Positions 39,099 to 50,601 of a DNA stretch of 64,000 nt are shown here, piece after piece. The notes beneath the pieces are model-generated. The model had not been told where the DNA came from, did not search any database, and saw only the letters and a program-made list of their open reading frames with translations. Every line of letters starts with the position of its first letter. Positions within the stretch are counted from its first letter, which is position 1. The translations under genes and the position numbers were made by a program. This DNA is from Prorocentrum cordatum (taxonomy: Eukaryota > Sar > Dinophyceae > Prorocentrales > Prorocentraceae), in NCBI GenBank assembly GCA_963575745.1, contig CAUYUJ010020693.1:401791-465790 (forward strand), written 5' to 3'.

Positions 39099-39186
39099 AC
39101 GGACCCCCTCATCCTGGCCGAAGGCGTCCTGGGCGCCGCATCGGTGCGCAATTACGCCCTCTGGGCCTGGCCAGAACGGCTCCGAC
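39099..39186 (+). CDS. DUF4116-like fragment, possibly frameshifted
   Basis: Reads TDPLILAEGVLGAASVRNYA then LWAWPERLR, close to the DUF4116 pattern (D-P-x-I-L-x-x-x-V ... A-L-x-x-x-x-x-L-R). Immediately upstream, GGGGAGCTCCGA would read GELR in another frame, as if one base were lost at the unit boundary. No AG|G acceptor fits. It is probably an exon relic. Confidence 0.3.
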
Positions 39187-39249
39187 CTTCCGATCCTGGG
39201 CCCAGGGAGGGGCCCGGCCGGGATCGGTAGGGTGGCGAGCTGCCGTCCT

Positions 39250-39550
39250 CCGACTCGACGACGACGACGATCGACGACGATCGACGAAGACGGCGACGAT
39301 GACGCTCGTTGACGACGACGACGATCGACCACGGCGACGACGACGAGCACAAGGAGGACGACGACGACGACGACGAGGACGACGGCGACGGCGATCGACT
39401 ACGACGACGATCGCTACGCCGCCGCCGACGAGGACGACGACGACGATCTACGCCGCCGCCGACGACGACGACGACGACGCTGACGACGGCGACGACGATG
39501 ACGGTGTCGATCGACGACGACGACGACGACGACGATCGACGACGACCGAC
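39250..39550. repeat. (GAC)n/(CGA)n array
   Basis: CGACGACGACGATCGACGAC with GATCGAC repeats. Confidence 0.95.
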
Positions 39551-39756
39551 TCAAGGGGGGGGGGTTACGGACGCAGACCGGACACGCGCGGCTGGTCTCC
39601 GGTCTCGGCCACGCCGACAGGCGTTGTCCGTGATACACACTGGCGCCTCCAGCGCAGGCGCCGGGAGGCGCCTGGGAAGCCAGATGCAGCAGGCTCGGGC
39701 CGTGTCGGCGCGGTGTGGCCCCGCGCGGGGCTTCCAGGATGTGACGCCCACCCGAG

Positions 39757-39915
39757 TTAAGTCGGGCATGTCCCTCCACAGGAGCAGTACTCAAAAATTA
39801 TCAAACACAGTACGGGGGGACGATTTTTTCTTACTTGTGGGGCATCGGGGAGTATTTTTTTACTTTTTTTATTTTTCGTTCAAAATCCGCTCGTAGGAGG
39901 ACATGACCGACCTAA
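39757..39915. mobile_element. MITE with TTAGGTCGGGC ends, copy 3
   Basis: 159 bp: TTAAGTCGGGCATGTCC ... GGACATGACCGACCTAA. AT-rich centre with T runs. It lies 200 bp before copy 4 in the same orientation. Confidence 0.8.
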
Positions 39916-40115
39916 CCCTTGTGGCCCAGAGTCGTCCGGTGTGGACCTGCCCTGCGCGGTCGGGCGGCCAAGATCGTGCAGAAGCGGTGGGTGCACGCGG
40001 TGTCAGGGCGCACCGCGCAGGCCGTGGCGACAAGAGCCCGCCGCGCAGAGATTCGCCAGCCCCCCCCCCAGCTGACATCCCCCCTCTCACGTCCGCCCCG
40101 ATCTCACTCGTAGAG

Positions 40116-40276
40116 TTAAGTCGGGCGTCTCACTCGTACAGGAGGAAGGTTCAAAAATAGTCAAAACATAGTCTGGGGACGATGTTTTTGATTGTTTTTG
40201 ACAATTTTGGGGCATGTTGGAGGTCTTTTGCATCGGCCCTCCAAAATTCGCCTGTAGGGGGACATGCTCGACCTAA
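40116..40276. mobile_element. MITE with TTAGGTCGGGC ends, copy 4
   Basis: 161 bp: TTAAGTCGGGCGTCTC ... GGACATGCTCGACCTAA. All four copies are flanked by TTA/TAA, which could be a 3-4-bp target duplication. Confidence 0.78.
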
Positions 40277-40282
40277 TCGCAC

Positions 40283-40403
40283 AGTCAACCCGCATATCAA
40301 GGATGAGCAATCTTCCAAGGTTACCCTTGCATCCATTCCCTCTGGCCCATCCTTGGCCGCTTTTTGCTGGCCGCACCCCGCTCGCAGAGTGTCGACATGG
40401 CCT
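40283..40403. repeat. Dispersed repeat (GTCAACCCGCA family), copy 1
   Basis: GTCAACCCGCATATCAAGGA, CTTCCAAGGTTACCCTTGCA and GTGTCGACATGGCC. Copies at 61505-61602 (partial) and 62295-62424. Confidence 0.6.
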
Positions 40404-40408
40404 TCTAA

Positions 40409-40610
40409 TCGGCGGCGAGCGAGGGGGGGAAGTGAGAAGGAGAAGGCCTTCTGCGAAGGCGGCGGGGCTTCTCAGAAGCCCTCGCGCCTTCTGAGAAGTT
40501 CTCTGCGTCTTCGGGGACGGCCCAGGACACCTCTTGGCAGGCCGGGCGACCTCCGAGCCTTCCGAGAAGGCCCGCGCCCTCTCATGTACCCTCCCTGTGC
40601 TCGCCGCCGA
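40409..40610. mobile_element. Palindromic CTTCTCAGAAGG element, full copy
   Basis: 202 bp. Ends TCGGCGGCGAGCGAGGGGGG and CTCGCCGCCGA. Nearly the same length as 6486-6688, confirming the unit. Confidence 0.75.
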
Positions 40611-40650
40611 CCTGCTGCCCTTGCATCCTTCCTGCGCCTCCTCCCTGTAC

Positions 40651-40802
40651 CAGGGCTGGACCTGAACACGGTGTCTTTGGTGATTTCGTGGGCCGTTTTC
40701 GGTTCGAGTTCGTTCTGCGGTAAGGGCGGATATTCGAGACAACAGGGAGGGAAAACGAAAAAACAAAACGAGACCGAACAACACCGTTTAGGTTCAGCCC
40801 TG
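40651..40802. mobile_element. Third copy of the CAGGGCTGG element
   Basis: 152 bp with ends CAGGGCTGGACCTGAAC and GTTTAGGTTCAGCCCTG, flanked by a perfect 8-bp duplication CCCTGTAC (40643-40650, 40803-40810). More diverged internally, with a GAAAACGAAAAAAC tract. Confidence 0.8.
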
Positions 40803-41230
40803 CCCTGTACGGCTGGACCGCGGTCGACCGGTCGACCGCGGGGCGCCTCTGCGGCGCTCGTGGGCCCCCCTGACCGGGCCGCGCCGGCAATCGGCCGCGG
40901 GCCGCTGCCGCCCGGGGCCTGCGCGCGGCCCACCTCGCGGCGGTCGCGGGCCGGCTCAGACCGCGACCTGTCCAGGCCGCTCGGCAGGGGCCGGAGCGGT
41001 CGAGCAGGGGATCGAGCTGCAGCATGGTCGGGGGTGGACAGACCTCCTACAGTCGGGGCCCTGAAGAAGGAACCCTTTTGGTTGGGGAGGGGCTCCGCGT
41101 TCCTGAAGTGTTTCACCGCTTGCCTCAGGTGTTCCTTCTGTTTTCGATAAGGAATCGAAGTTTAACTTATGGAAAAAAGGGGCCTCGTTCCTTACCTAGG
41201 GTTCCTTAGGTCAAGGCCCCGACTGTACCC

Positions 41231-41381
41231 TGACACGTCGATTAAGGAATTGGCCGTTTTCGGTCCGCGAGAGGGCGTCGCGGCCGTCATGTTTGCGGGT
41301 CCAGGTCCGTCGGTTTCGGTCCCAGGCAGTTTTCACTAAAGGGAGGTGTACTAAAGGGAGGCTTGCCCACCGCCGACATTG
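41231..41381. repeat. Same family, copy 3
   Basis: TGACACGTCGATTAAGGAAT, GCGAGAGGGCGTCGCGGCCG and GTACTAAAGGGAGGCTTGCC. Confidence 0.7.
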
Positions 41382-41744
41382 ATACACCCCAGCATTGACG
41401 GATTATACGTCGGGGCAAACGTTGATTGATGCACCCCAGAATTGGTTCATTTCGCCGGGTCGTACGAGCATCCTACGCATGCCTCATGGGTGCGACGAGC
41501 AAGTCAGTTCTGGGGTACACCAATTCTGTAGTCGATCCCCTACTCGGAGCAGGTGAGCGGCGCGAAAAAAGGGGTCGTCAGCGCCGACATGGCCGCGCAA
41601 GTTGCCCGCGTAAGGTCGTGCGTAAGCGCCCTGGTCTCCAATGTGGCGTGCCGCGCCGGTGGCCCGCGTAAGCCGCCGCGCAAGGTCGCTGGGTCATCTC
41701 GCGTACGACCCGTTTTACATTTTCGCTCAGGAGGAGTCGGATGC

Positions 41745-41830
41745 TCGCGCTGCATCGCCGATACATCGGCGAGGCGAAGCGATCCTGGCGTCGCCAGAGC
41801 ACCGGCGATGCATCGGCGACGCTGTGCGGT
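41745..41830. repeat. GATGCATC palindrome cluster, copy
   Basis: GCATCGCCGATACATCGGCG and GGCGATGCATCGGCGACGC. Confidence 0.65.
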
Positions 41831-41899
41831 TCTCTGGCGCGACCTGCTTCGGCCGCATTCGGGATGCCTTCAACCTGTGGCGCCCGTTCTTGCTTTAGG

Positions 41900-44232
41900 C
41901 AAGGCTCTACGCGGACTGCGCGCGCAGGAGAAAAGGTAGTCAACGGACCGCCCTCCAGGGGCGGGATTTGTCTGAATCACGTTGGTGTTTGGCACAGGCT
42001 TGGCGTTCTCAGGCTTTCAGCTCAAGATAGCTCCGAGACGGGCCCGTGGCTCCCAAGAGAGGCCAAGAGGCCCCAGAGAGGCCAATATGGTCCCGCAGCC
42101 AGCCCCACGACGGCTCCAAGACGGCGCGAGACCACCCCCAAAATGAACCCAATACTCCCCCCAGATCCTGGACGGCCCCCTGGTCTTCCACATCGGGCCC
42201 GAGAGGCCTGAGGCAAACAAGAGTTCGAACATATCTCAAGTAGTATTGGAGGGGCCAGCAGTACGGCAACGGAGGGACACGGATGAGCGACGGAAACTTG
42301 TGTTCACGCAGTTGTTTCAGCAGTGTTCGGAATGTAATCAAATGATCCTTTCGTCGTTTCGGGGGGGGGGCTCGCGGAGGCCAGGGTGGGCGACGAGAAC
42401 GTACAGCATGGGTCGCTGGAGCACAACAATTTACAACAAGTGCCCTGTTTTCGTTTCGATTAAGGGCGCGCTCGCAATTTTGATGCACCCGAGCTGCATG
42501 GCGGCCATGGGGCGGAACAAATGGGAGGGGCACGCGCGAAGAGGTTCCAACTCACGTATTCCTCGCAGTAATCCTGTTTGATTCGGGATCGGATTTTGTT
42601 TCGGATGTCTAACGGGATTATGTTTCGGCCCTGTGTTGTTCCGAGTGGGCAGAGAGAGGGTCGAGGAGAGGAAATGTGTGGACATGTGATGGTTCGTTGT
42701 TTTAGCAACGCACTGTTTTGGTCGAGTCTGGGGCATTAAGTTGATGTTCCATTGGGCGTCGTGTCATTCATTGTCTCTGGGCGCGAAGTAAAGGTCTGGC
42801 TTTGGCACGGCAGCCATGTATTTGCAGAGAGGTAGGGTGCGTAAGATGAGGAGGAAGTTGGTGATGATGGTGGTGGTGAGGGGAGAGGAGAAGTGGGAGG
42901 ATTGAGGGGCGAGGGAGGCAAGATATTCGGGATTAAATCCTGATGGGCGCCGTGCTGGTTCAAATCGGGGGCGGCTGGTGCAGTGCACTGGAACATAGGC
43001 GCAGAAGGCGCGGAGGAGGGGTGAGGAAGGCACGACGAGACCAGGGGAGGCTGATAGGAGGAGGGACCAAGAGCCAGAGGAGTCGGGAGGGGATGGATGG
43101 AATCCCGGTCGGTTTCCATGATGACGCCGTGCTGGCTCTATATATGGGGACAGTTCCTGCAGGGTTTGCAGGGAGTCGCGCTGAGGATGTATCCCTGAGT
43201 TCGGAGTTCAGGCTGACCCCAGCGAGCGTCACGACGATGCAGAGGAAGAATCGGATGTCGGGGGGGGAGGCGCTGCTTCATCGAGCTCCCTAAAATCACG
43301 CTTCAGGCTGAACCCAGCGAGCGCCACGAACTCGCGGGGGTGATTTGCTCCCTCGAACCAGGGTTCAGGCTGAACTCGGCGACATTGGGGAAGAAAGCCA
43401 GAATCTTGACTTACGGATCTTGATTTCGCGAGTTCCAGAACATCTGAGTTCAGGTTGGATTTCGAGCTAAAGTAGCTCACGACATCTATCATCTCTCTTG
43501 ATGGTGGACGCGGGTAACACCGAACTCAGAGGCGCAGTGCGATAGGTGAGACGAGTTGAATTTTCTATGTGGCGCCGTCGTACCAAGCTTGTTTCTCTCG
43601 GTCTCGCGTTCGTTCTCGCACATCTGCGTACATTGTTCTTCCCCCCTCCCCCTCTCTCATCGTCTGCCTCCTGCCCCTTTCCCGCGCTCTCTCTCTCTCT
43701 CTCTGCCGTTTCCTCTTTGTCCGCTCTCCAGGAGTGGTGTGCGGCGAGCCTGCCGTTCTTCTACTTCTTGCCATGGAGCTTCCAAGTCGAGCCCTGGGGC
43801 AGCTCCCCTCCATCCCCTTGGGAGGTGGGGGGGGAGGCGGAGGGGGCGGACGGGCTAGGGAGGGCGAGGAGGGAGGGGCAGACGGCTGGGGGAGGAAGGG
43901 GAGAGAGTTGACGAGGAGGAGGTGGAGCAGTAGCAGCAAGATGAGACGGAGGAGGAGGATGGGGGTGGGAAGAGAGAGGGAGGGAGAGAGAGAGAGAGAG
44001 AGAGAGAGTTGACGAGGAGGAGGTGGAGCAGTAGCAGCAAGATGAGACGGAGGAGGACGATGGGGGGAAGGAGAGAGTTGACGAGGAGGAGGTGGAGCGG
44101 TAGCAGCACGCTCGGCAATGGCGGACAAGACGGATGAGGCGGATGAGACGGAGGAGGAAGGTGGGTAGCGGATGAGGCGGACAATGGGTAGCAGAAAGAT
44201 GAGACGGAGGAGGAGGATGGGGGAGACAGAGA

Positions 44233-44301
<69 letters not shown>

Positions 44302-45280
44302 GAAGCCGTTCTTCTCCCCCATCGTCGTTTCTCGCCCCTTCCACCCGAATCCGCTCTCGCGGCAGCAAAATGCCATGAAGCAGCTTCTGAAGCGTCTTCC
44401 GTGCAGAACAGAATGTTGCGCCCTCGGTTCGAAATAGACCCTTCGTGGTGGCATTTTGCTTACCGCCCTGAGCCCACGGAGCGCCGTTCGCTACATGCCA
44501 GCGTCTGTCTGCTGGATGAGTTCGCACGCGTTACACAGACATTCGTGATGAAAGTTTTTACTGGTCACCAAGGTCAATTGGCTTTGGAAGTTGGCGTGCG
44601 GCGACGAGGCTGCTTTTGGTGCTAGCCTCCTCACGCCTCGCCTGTCGTTGCCGCTGTACCGTGCTTGCTCTCGAGTGTGCACCCGCAGTGTTGGTTGAAC
44701 AATGCAGACTTCACGCTCAGACACGCTCGTTTAAGCCGCGCATGCTGCCAAACATCGTATTCTCAAAGCGTTCCTGCTCTTGCGTCCAGCCACAGCCACC
44801 TGTCCGTTGCCCATACGTGCTCCGTCCGTTGTCCACAGCCTCCTTGCGTTCTTGCTCTTGGTCCATGCCCACACGTGCATTGACAGGGCCACACGGATAA
44901 CCGACGGCACTAAGCATTACAGCCTACAGCCAAGACGGGTCATGATGTTGAATCTTTCGGACCCTCTTCATTCCCCTTCCTATGTAGCGGTGCGCCTTGC
45001 GAACGTCTGACGTCCGTTTGTTTGTCTCTACTGTCCAATCCGATTGGTTTCGCATGTGGAGCGTTGACACAGTTGCGTGCTACGACAATTCTGAGCGTGC
45101 CGCCTGACATGCTGTAGACTGGACCCTTGCCGCTCAGCCCACTATGCGTTCCCTGCCTCCCTTTCCCCCTGGGCCTCTCCCCTGCCTGGCGTCAGGCCGA
45201 CACGGCATCGGCGGGCGACACCCTCATCTCCCTTCCAAACAGCAGCGCGCCAGTCAGCTGCGTGCAGGCCCGCCCTCTTT
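41900..45280. other. Mostly unique spacer; no gene supported
   Basis: Moderate GC. Holds a tandem motif TTCAGGCTGAACCCAGCGAG (43206, 43303, 43366), GA tracts and an open frame at 44401-44625 that reads MLRPRFEIDPSWWHFAYRPE, protein-like but unrecognised and without splice context. Confidence 0.4.
43975..44305. repeat. (GA)n tracts with duplicated GTTGACGAGGAGGAGG blocks
   Basis: GAGAGAGAGA at 43980-44010 and 44222-44302. Between them GTTGACGAGGAGGAGGTGGA and GCAGTAGCAGCAAGATGAGA repeat three times. Confidence 0.9.
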
Positions 45281-45282
45281 CC

Positions 45283-45484
45283 ATAGGGGAACAAACAGTG
45301 ACATAAATATAAAACTCTGAGGTCCGCGCGGATTTCTCGGATCGGCGCTGGGGCCCCCTGGCGGCGCCTCCGGCGCCGCCCCTGGCGCGCTCCGCGCGCC
45401 AGGGAGGGGGGTCCAGCGCCGATCCGAGAAATCCGTCTGGACCTCCGAGTTTTTATGTTTATGTCACTTTTTGTTTCCCTATTC
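45283..45484. mobile_element. GC-rich foldback element, best copy
   Basis: About 200 bp, almost entirely palindromic. The outer arms AACAAACAGTGACATAAATA and TTTATGTCACTTTTTGTT pair. The inner arms CGGATTTCTCGGATCGGCGC and GCGCCGATCCGAGAAATCCG pair exactly. Transcribed RNA would form one long hairpin. Confidence 0.8.
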
Positions 45485-45674
45485 CATCTGTGGGGGAGGC
45501 GGGGGGTGAAGGAGAAGTCACTGGCCGAGGAGTTCTGGACGAGCCCTCGGTGGAGGATAAGGGGGGGCCCTCTCTCCAGGGATGCGGTCGAAGACGAAGA
45601 GGGCGGGTGCCGAAGGTTTGGCGTGTACGTGTTAAAACGGCACGCGAACAGGTAAGAGCGAACAGTCTTGAACT

Positions 45675-45710
45675 TATTGTTGTTGGTGGTGGTGTTGTTC
45701 TGGTTGCTGC

Positions 45711-45756
<46 letters not shown>

Positions 45757-45800
45757 GCTTTGATTGTTGTTATGGTTGGTGGTATTGTTGCTGTTGAGTG
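45675..45800. repeat. (TTG)n array
   Basis: About 40 triplets. Shorter ones at 47750-47795 and 48700-48760, in paralogous surroundings (GCACGCGAACAG, GCACGCGATCAG, GCACGCGAGCAG upstream). Confidence 0.9.
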
Positions 45801-46147
45801 TTCATCCCCAACGACTTATGTATTGTTGATCCCCCCTTACGGTAACCATTGCATGTTTCAGTGCAAGTGTTTCTGCCGGAGTTCGCACCCTGTATTTTAC
45901 AAGGGGAAGCGAGGTGTCACAAAATTCTTTACGCTTCGCGTATCCCCACCAGCCCATCTCACAGCAGCAACTCTTGCGAAGCATGCCGACAGTCGTCTTT
46001 TTCAGGCGCGCGTCCGCTTGGCCCCGCATATCTCCCCTGTTCCTCCTTCCTCCCGCCTCCTTGTACATCCTCCTTGTGGGGGGAGCGGGAGAAGGACGAG
46101 GCGGAGGAGGAGGGAGAGAAAGCGCTCCTCGTGATTTGAGTCGTTTG

Positions 46148-46535
46148 GGGTTTCTCGTCCTGGTGTGAGTCGTTCGGGCCCTTCTTCCTGGTGTGAGTCG
46201 TTCGGGCTCTTCGTGGTGTGAGTCGTTCGGGCTCTTCGTCCTGGTGTGAGTCGTTCGGGCTTCTCGTGGTGTGAGTTGTTCGGGCCCCTCATCCTGGTGT
46301 GAGTCGTTCGGGCCCCTCCTCCTGGTGTGACTCGTTCGGGCTCCTCGTGGTGTGAGTCGTTCGGGGCCCGCGTCGTGGTGTGAGTCGTTCGGGCTCCTCG
46401 TGGTGTGAGTCGTTCGGGCGCCTCGTCCTGGTGTGAGTCGTTCGGGCCCCTCCTTGTGGTATGAGTCGTTCGGGCTCTTCGTGGTGTGAGTCGTTCGGGC
46501 CCCTCGTCCTGGTGTGAGTCGTTCGGGCTCCTCGT
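46148..46535. repeat. Minisatellite GTGTGAGTCGTTCGGGCYCC, 15 copies
   Basis: Alternating units of about 27 and 33 bp (…CTCGTG and …CTCGTCCTG). The minus strand is open and would read ARTTHTTRSPNDSHH repeats. Most likely non-coding. Confidence 0.9.
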
Positions 46536-46537
46536 GG

Positions 46538-46755
46538 GGCCTCTTGGGGGCCTCTTGGAGCCTCTTGGGGCCTCTTGGGGGCCTCTCGGGGGCCTCTTGG
46601 GGGCCTCTGGGGGGCCTCCTGGGGCCTCTTGGGGGCCTCTTGGGGGGCTCTTGGGGCCTCTTGGGGGCCTCTTGGGGGCCTCTTGGGGACCTCTTGGAGG
46701 CCTCTTGGGAGGCTCCTGGGGGCCTCTTGGGGCCATTTGGGGGCCTCTTGCGACC
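46538..46755. repeat. Minisatellite GGGGGCCTCTTG, about 18 copies
   Basis: 12-bp unit with small variants, directly abutting the GTGTGAGTCG array. Diffuse versions of CCTCTTGG occur at 27500-28050 and 57020-57080. Confidence 0.9.
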
Positions 46756-47159
46756 TCCTCTGAAGCGCAAAGGAGCGCTGCCCCCTGAGAAGGACAAAAT
46801 GAGCCCAAAACCTCAGTAAAATCAATGATTTTGCTATGAAGGACGATGAGCGCTGCCTCCTCAGAAATCCAAAATGGGGCCAAAACACTAGTAAAATCAA
46901 TGTTTGTGGCTTCACAGAAGAGGAGAGGGACTTATCTCCGGCCCCCCGTCGGGGCGAGAATCCTCGTGAGGGTCGTCGTTTTTTAGCCCTCCCAGGAGTC
47001 GAAATTGACCCCCCTGACGACTCCCCGGACTCCCTGTCCAGGTCCAGGGGGGGGGGGTAGGGGGAGGGGTAAACCCCTCCCCGAAGGGGAAGAAGGGGGG
47101 TTGAGGACAGAGCGGGCTCTCTAAACCACTCACGCCCAAAGGGCTGGTGGGATTGGGCC

Positions 47160-48900
47160 CTTGGCTCCTGGTTTACAACACCAGCGGCTCCCGCCTGATA
47201 CTCCCTCACAAGTTATTCCCAAATCGCGTTGTGCGCGGGACGTCCTCACAATTGATGCAGGAATCGCGTTGTCGCGTGGGATTGTAATTTGTTCAGACGC
47301 CGCGGCCTCGACACTCAGGAATCACGCTCTCGCTGTGCACTTCCTCATCATTTATTTCGGAATCGCGCTATCGCTCTCGACTTCTCGCGATTCATGCAGG
47401 CCGCACGCTTCAGCAACCCGCCTGCTCGACCTGGCCGCCTGGACCCGCCTTCCCGACCCGCCTGTTAGGGTCTACCCGCCCAATCTGCACGTCTGGTAGT
47501 GCCACGTGTTTTCTGCTCCTAGTCCCCCTCCTGCTACTGTCTCTCGTGCTCCATCCTCCTCTCTCCCCCTTGTCCCTCCCTTCCATCCGTCCTCTCTTCC
47601 CCTGCTTTCGGCGCTGCACGAAATACACGTTGCAGGAAAGGAGGATATACCCCTAATGGTGCACGGTCGAAGGCGAAGAGGAAGGGCATCGAGGTTTTGG
47701 GATATACGTCTTGATTGGCACGCGATCAGATAAGGGTGGACAGTCTTGAAATAATTGTTGCAGTTGTTGTTGCTGTTGCTGTTGTCATTGTTGATACACC
47801 CCCCACCGGTGCGCAGTGTATTTGCTTAAGTGAAGTGCTCCCTTCGCGGCTCACGCCCTGTTTTTTGTCAGGGGACGTCTTCATGTTCAAACTGTACCCT
47901 TGGCCCCCCAGCTAGAACAACAACGGCTCCCGCTTGATACGTCCACACAAGTTATTACGGAATCGCATTCTCGCGTCGGACGTCCTCACGTTGTACGCAG
48001 GAACCGCCCTCTCGCGTGGGACTTTCTCGCAATGTGCTAAAACGCAGCGCTCCCGACCACTCAGGAATCACGCTCTCGCGTTTTGACTGTTTTTCCAGTT
48101 TGCTTGGGGATCGCGCTATGCCTCGAGATTTCCTCGCGATTCATGAAGGACTTGCGCTTCAGCAGCTCGCCTGCTCGACCTGGCCGCCAGGACCCGCCTT
48201 CCCGACCGCCCGCCAGGGTCTGCCCGCCCGATATGCCCGCCTGGTTGTGCCACGTGTTATCTGCTCCTAGCCCCCCTCCTGCTAATCTCTCGTGTGTTCC
48301 ATCTTTCTCCTTTGGTTTTTTCGGGTTGCGCTAAATGCACGTTCCTCGCGATGCATGCAGTACCCACGCTTCAGCATCACGCCTTCTCGAGCTGGCCGCT
48401 TGGACCCGCCTGCCCGGACCACCCGTTAGGGTCTACCCTCCCGATGGGCCCGTCTGGTTCTGGCGCATGTGTTCTGCATTTAGCCCCCCTCCTGCTTATC
48501 CCGTGCTCCATCCTTCACCCTCCCCCTTCTATCCGTCCTCCCTTCCCCTGTTTCAGGGGCCGCACCAATTACACGCGGCAGGCAAGGAAGATATACTTCC
48601 AGGGGGTTACGATCGATGGCAAACACGGCGGGTACCGAGGGTTTGGGATAGATGTGTTGAATGGCACGCGAGCAGGCGAGAGCGAACAGTCTTACAATGA
48701 GTGCTGTTGTTGTAATGGCGGTTGCCGTTGGTGGTGGTGTTGCCGTTGTTTTGTGTGTTTGTTTTGCGTTGCACGTGTTGCATAATATATTCGTGTGTGG
48801 CGCATGATGGCGACAACGGTGACGATTCGAATGATGACGATGCCCAGGGATATGTTGTAACTGCTATGTTAACGGTAATGCTGAAGGTGTTGTTGATCAT
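47160..48900. other. Spacer with three diverged copies of a long segment
   Basis: Segments near 47200-47760, 47930-48330 and 48330-48760 share CTCGACCTGGCCGCC, GGGTCTACCCGCCC, CACGTGTTTTCTGCTCC, GCAGGAAAGGAGGATATAC and a TTG tract. No gene seen. Confidence 0.5.
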
Positions 48901-49466
48901 GCTGTTGACCAGGGGATGACGACGACGGCGACGACGACGACGGATGATGATGATTATGAGGATGAGGATGAGGATGAGGATAATGATGATGATGATGATG
49001 ATGATGATGATGGTGTTGATGGTGATGATGTTTTGGACGACGACGATGATGTTGGTGGTGATGATGGTGATTCCGGCGAAGGCCACGATGATGGTGATGC
49101 TGATCTGATGACGATGATGACGACGACAGACGATGATAATGGTTACGATGATTATGATGTTTACCATGGTCATGATCATGATCATGATGACGGTGGTTGC
49201 GAGGATGATGACGATGATGTGAATGATGATGTTGATGATGACGAAGATGATGAAGATGAAGATGTCGGTGTCGATGTTGATGTTGATGTTTTCGCAAACG
49301 ATGATGATGAGAAAGAGGAGGATCAGGATGATGAAGATGATGATGATGATGGTGGTGGTGATGATGATGATGGTGATGGTGGTGATGATGATGAATGTTT
49401 CTGATCATTATGATTATGATGATGCGGATGATGATGGTACGTGATGATGCTGCTGTTGATAATGAA

Positions 49467-49530
<64 letters not shown>

Positions 49531-49640
49531 ATGGTGATGGTGATGGTGATGGTGATGGTGATGGTGATGGTGATGGTGATGGTGATGGTGATGGTGGTGA
49601 TGATGATGAATGCTGCTGATCATTATGATTATGATGCTGC

Positions 49641-49678
<38 letters not shown>

Positions 49679-49748
49679 GTACGTTTTGCTGCTGCTGCTG
49701 ATGTTGATGTTGATGATGAGGATGAGGATGAGGATGAGGATGAGGATG

Positions 49749-49796
<48 letters not shown>

Positions 49797-49845
49797 GTGC
49801 TGATGATGATGATGATGTTGATGATGCTGATGATGATGCTGCTGC

Positions 49846-49894
<49 letters not shown>

Positions 49895-49895
49895 G
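48900..49895. repeat. (GAT)n array, about 1 kb
   Basis: ATGATGATG with GGTGAT, GCTGAT and GAGGAT blocks. Frames read Asp or Met; not taken as coding. Confidence 0.95.
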
Positions 49896-50147
49896 TCAAC
49901 GGCGACTGCCCAGGCCACCCAGGGCAGCCTGGCCGGCAACAGCGTCAGGGTGGCGAGCGCGGCCAGCAGCTGACCCGCCGCGGCGGAGCCGCGCCGCGCC
50001 GCGCGCACGAGGCCCGCCCGCAGTGTGCAGCGCGCGGCGCCTCCGAGGCCACCACCGAGCCGCGCGGTGGGCCCGCCGAGGGGCGCCGCCGCTGCCGCGG
50101 CGCGTGCGCCTCGGCCCTCGCCGGAGGCCTCCCAAGTTTGCGTGCAG

Positions 50148-50203
50148 GATGTGCATCGGCAGAACTTCCTGGAGCTCCGGGTGCCCATCCACGGGAGCCA
50201 GAG
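50148..50203 (+). CDS. Possible exon, unknown
   Basis: Between GTGCAG|GAT and CAGAG|GTGCAG the frame reads DVHRQNFLELRVPIHGSQ. It has clean AG|G boundaries and a GT donor. The opposite strand is also open (a Leu/Ala-rich segment around 49900-50020). No family recognised. Confidence 0.2.
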
Positions 50204-50271
50204 GTGCAGCTGGACGAGGGGTAGTGATCTGGCCCCTACGACGCCCTCACCTCGAAGAAGAAGAAGAAGAA

Positions 50272-50400
50272 GAAGCGCCATAAGCATAAACCTTTTGGCT
50301 CTCCGCGCGGATTTCTTGGAGCCGCGCCAGGTCCCCCCCCCCCCCGGCGCCGCCTCCGGCGTCGCCCCTGGCGCGCTCCGCGCGCCCAGGGAGGGGGCCG
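50272..50400. mobile_element. GC-rich foldback element, truncated copy
   Basis: GCCATAAGCATAAACC then CGCGCGGATTTCTTGGAGCC and the GGCGCGCTCCGCGCGCC centre; the right arm is absent. Confidence 0.55.
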
Positions 50401-50439
50401 GAGGGCTTCCCAGGTGGGGTCGGAGCAGGTGGGGTCGGA

Positions 50440-50540
50440 GGATCGCGCCGCACCGCCGATGTAGCGGTGATGCGGCTCCATGTGGAGCTTGAGTTTCTCC
50501 ATGCTGGCACCGCCGATGCATCGTCCACGTCGACGATGCG
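50440..50540. repeat. GATGCATC palindrome cluster, copy
   Basis: TGATGCGGCTCCATGTGGAG, TTGAGTTTCTCCATGCTGGC, CCGCCGATGCATCGTCC. Confidence 0.65.
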
Positions 50541-50601
50541 TCGCTGCCGCGGCACGTGCGCCTTCGCCCTCACGGGAGGCCTCTCAAGCTTGTACCGAAG
50601 A

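Noticed and set aside
45802-46797. 331-codon minus-strand frame with PNDSHHEEPERLTPG repeats
   Set aside because: It is the translation of two minisatellites; unit lengths near multiples of 3 keep it open. No flanking exon structure.
48916-49900. Poly-Asp / poly-Met frames in GAT arrays
   Set aside because: Pure microsatellite translation.
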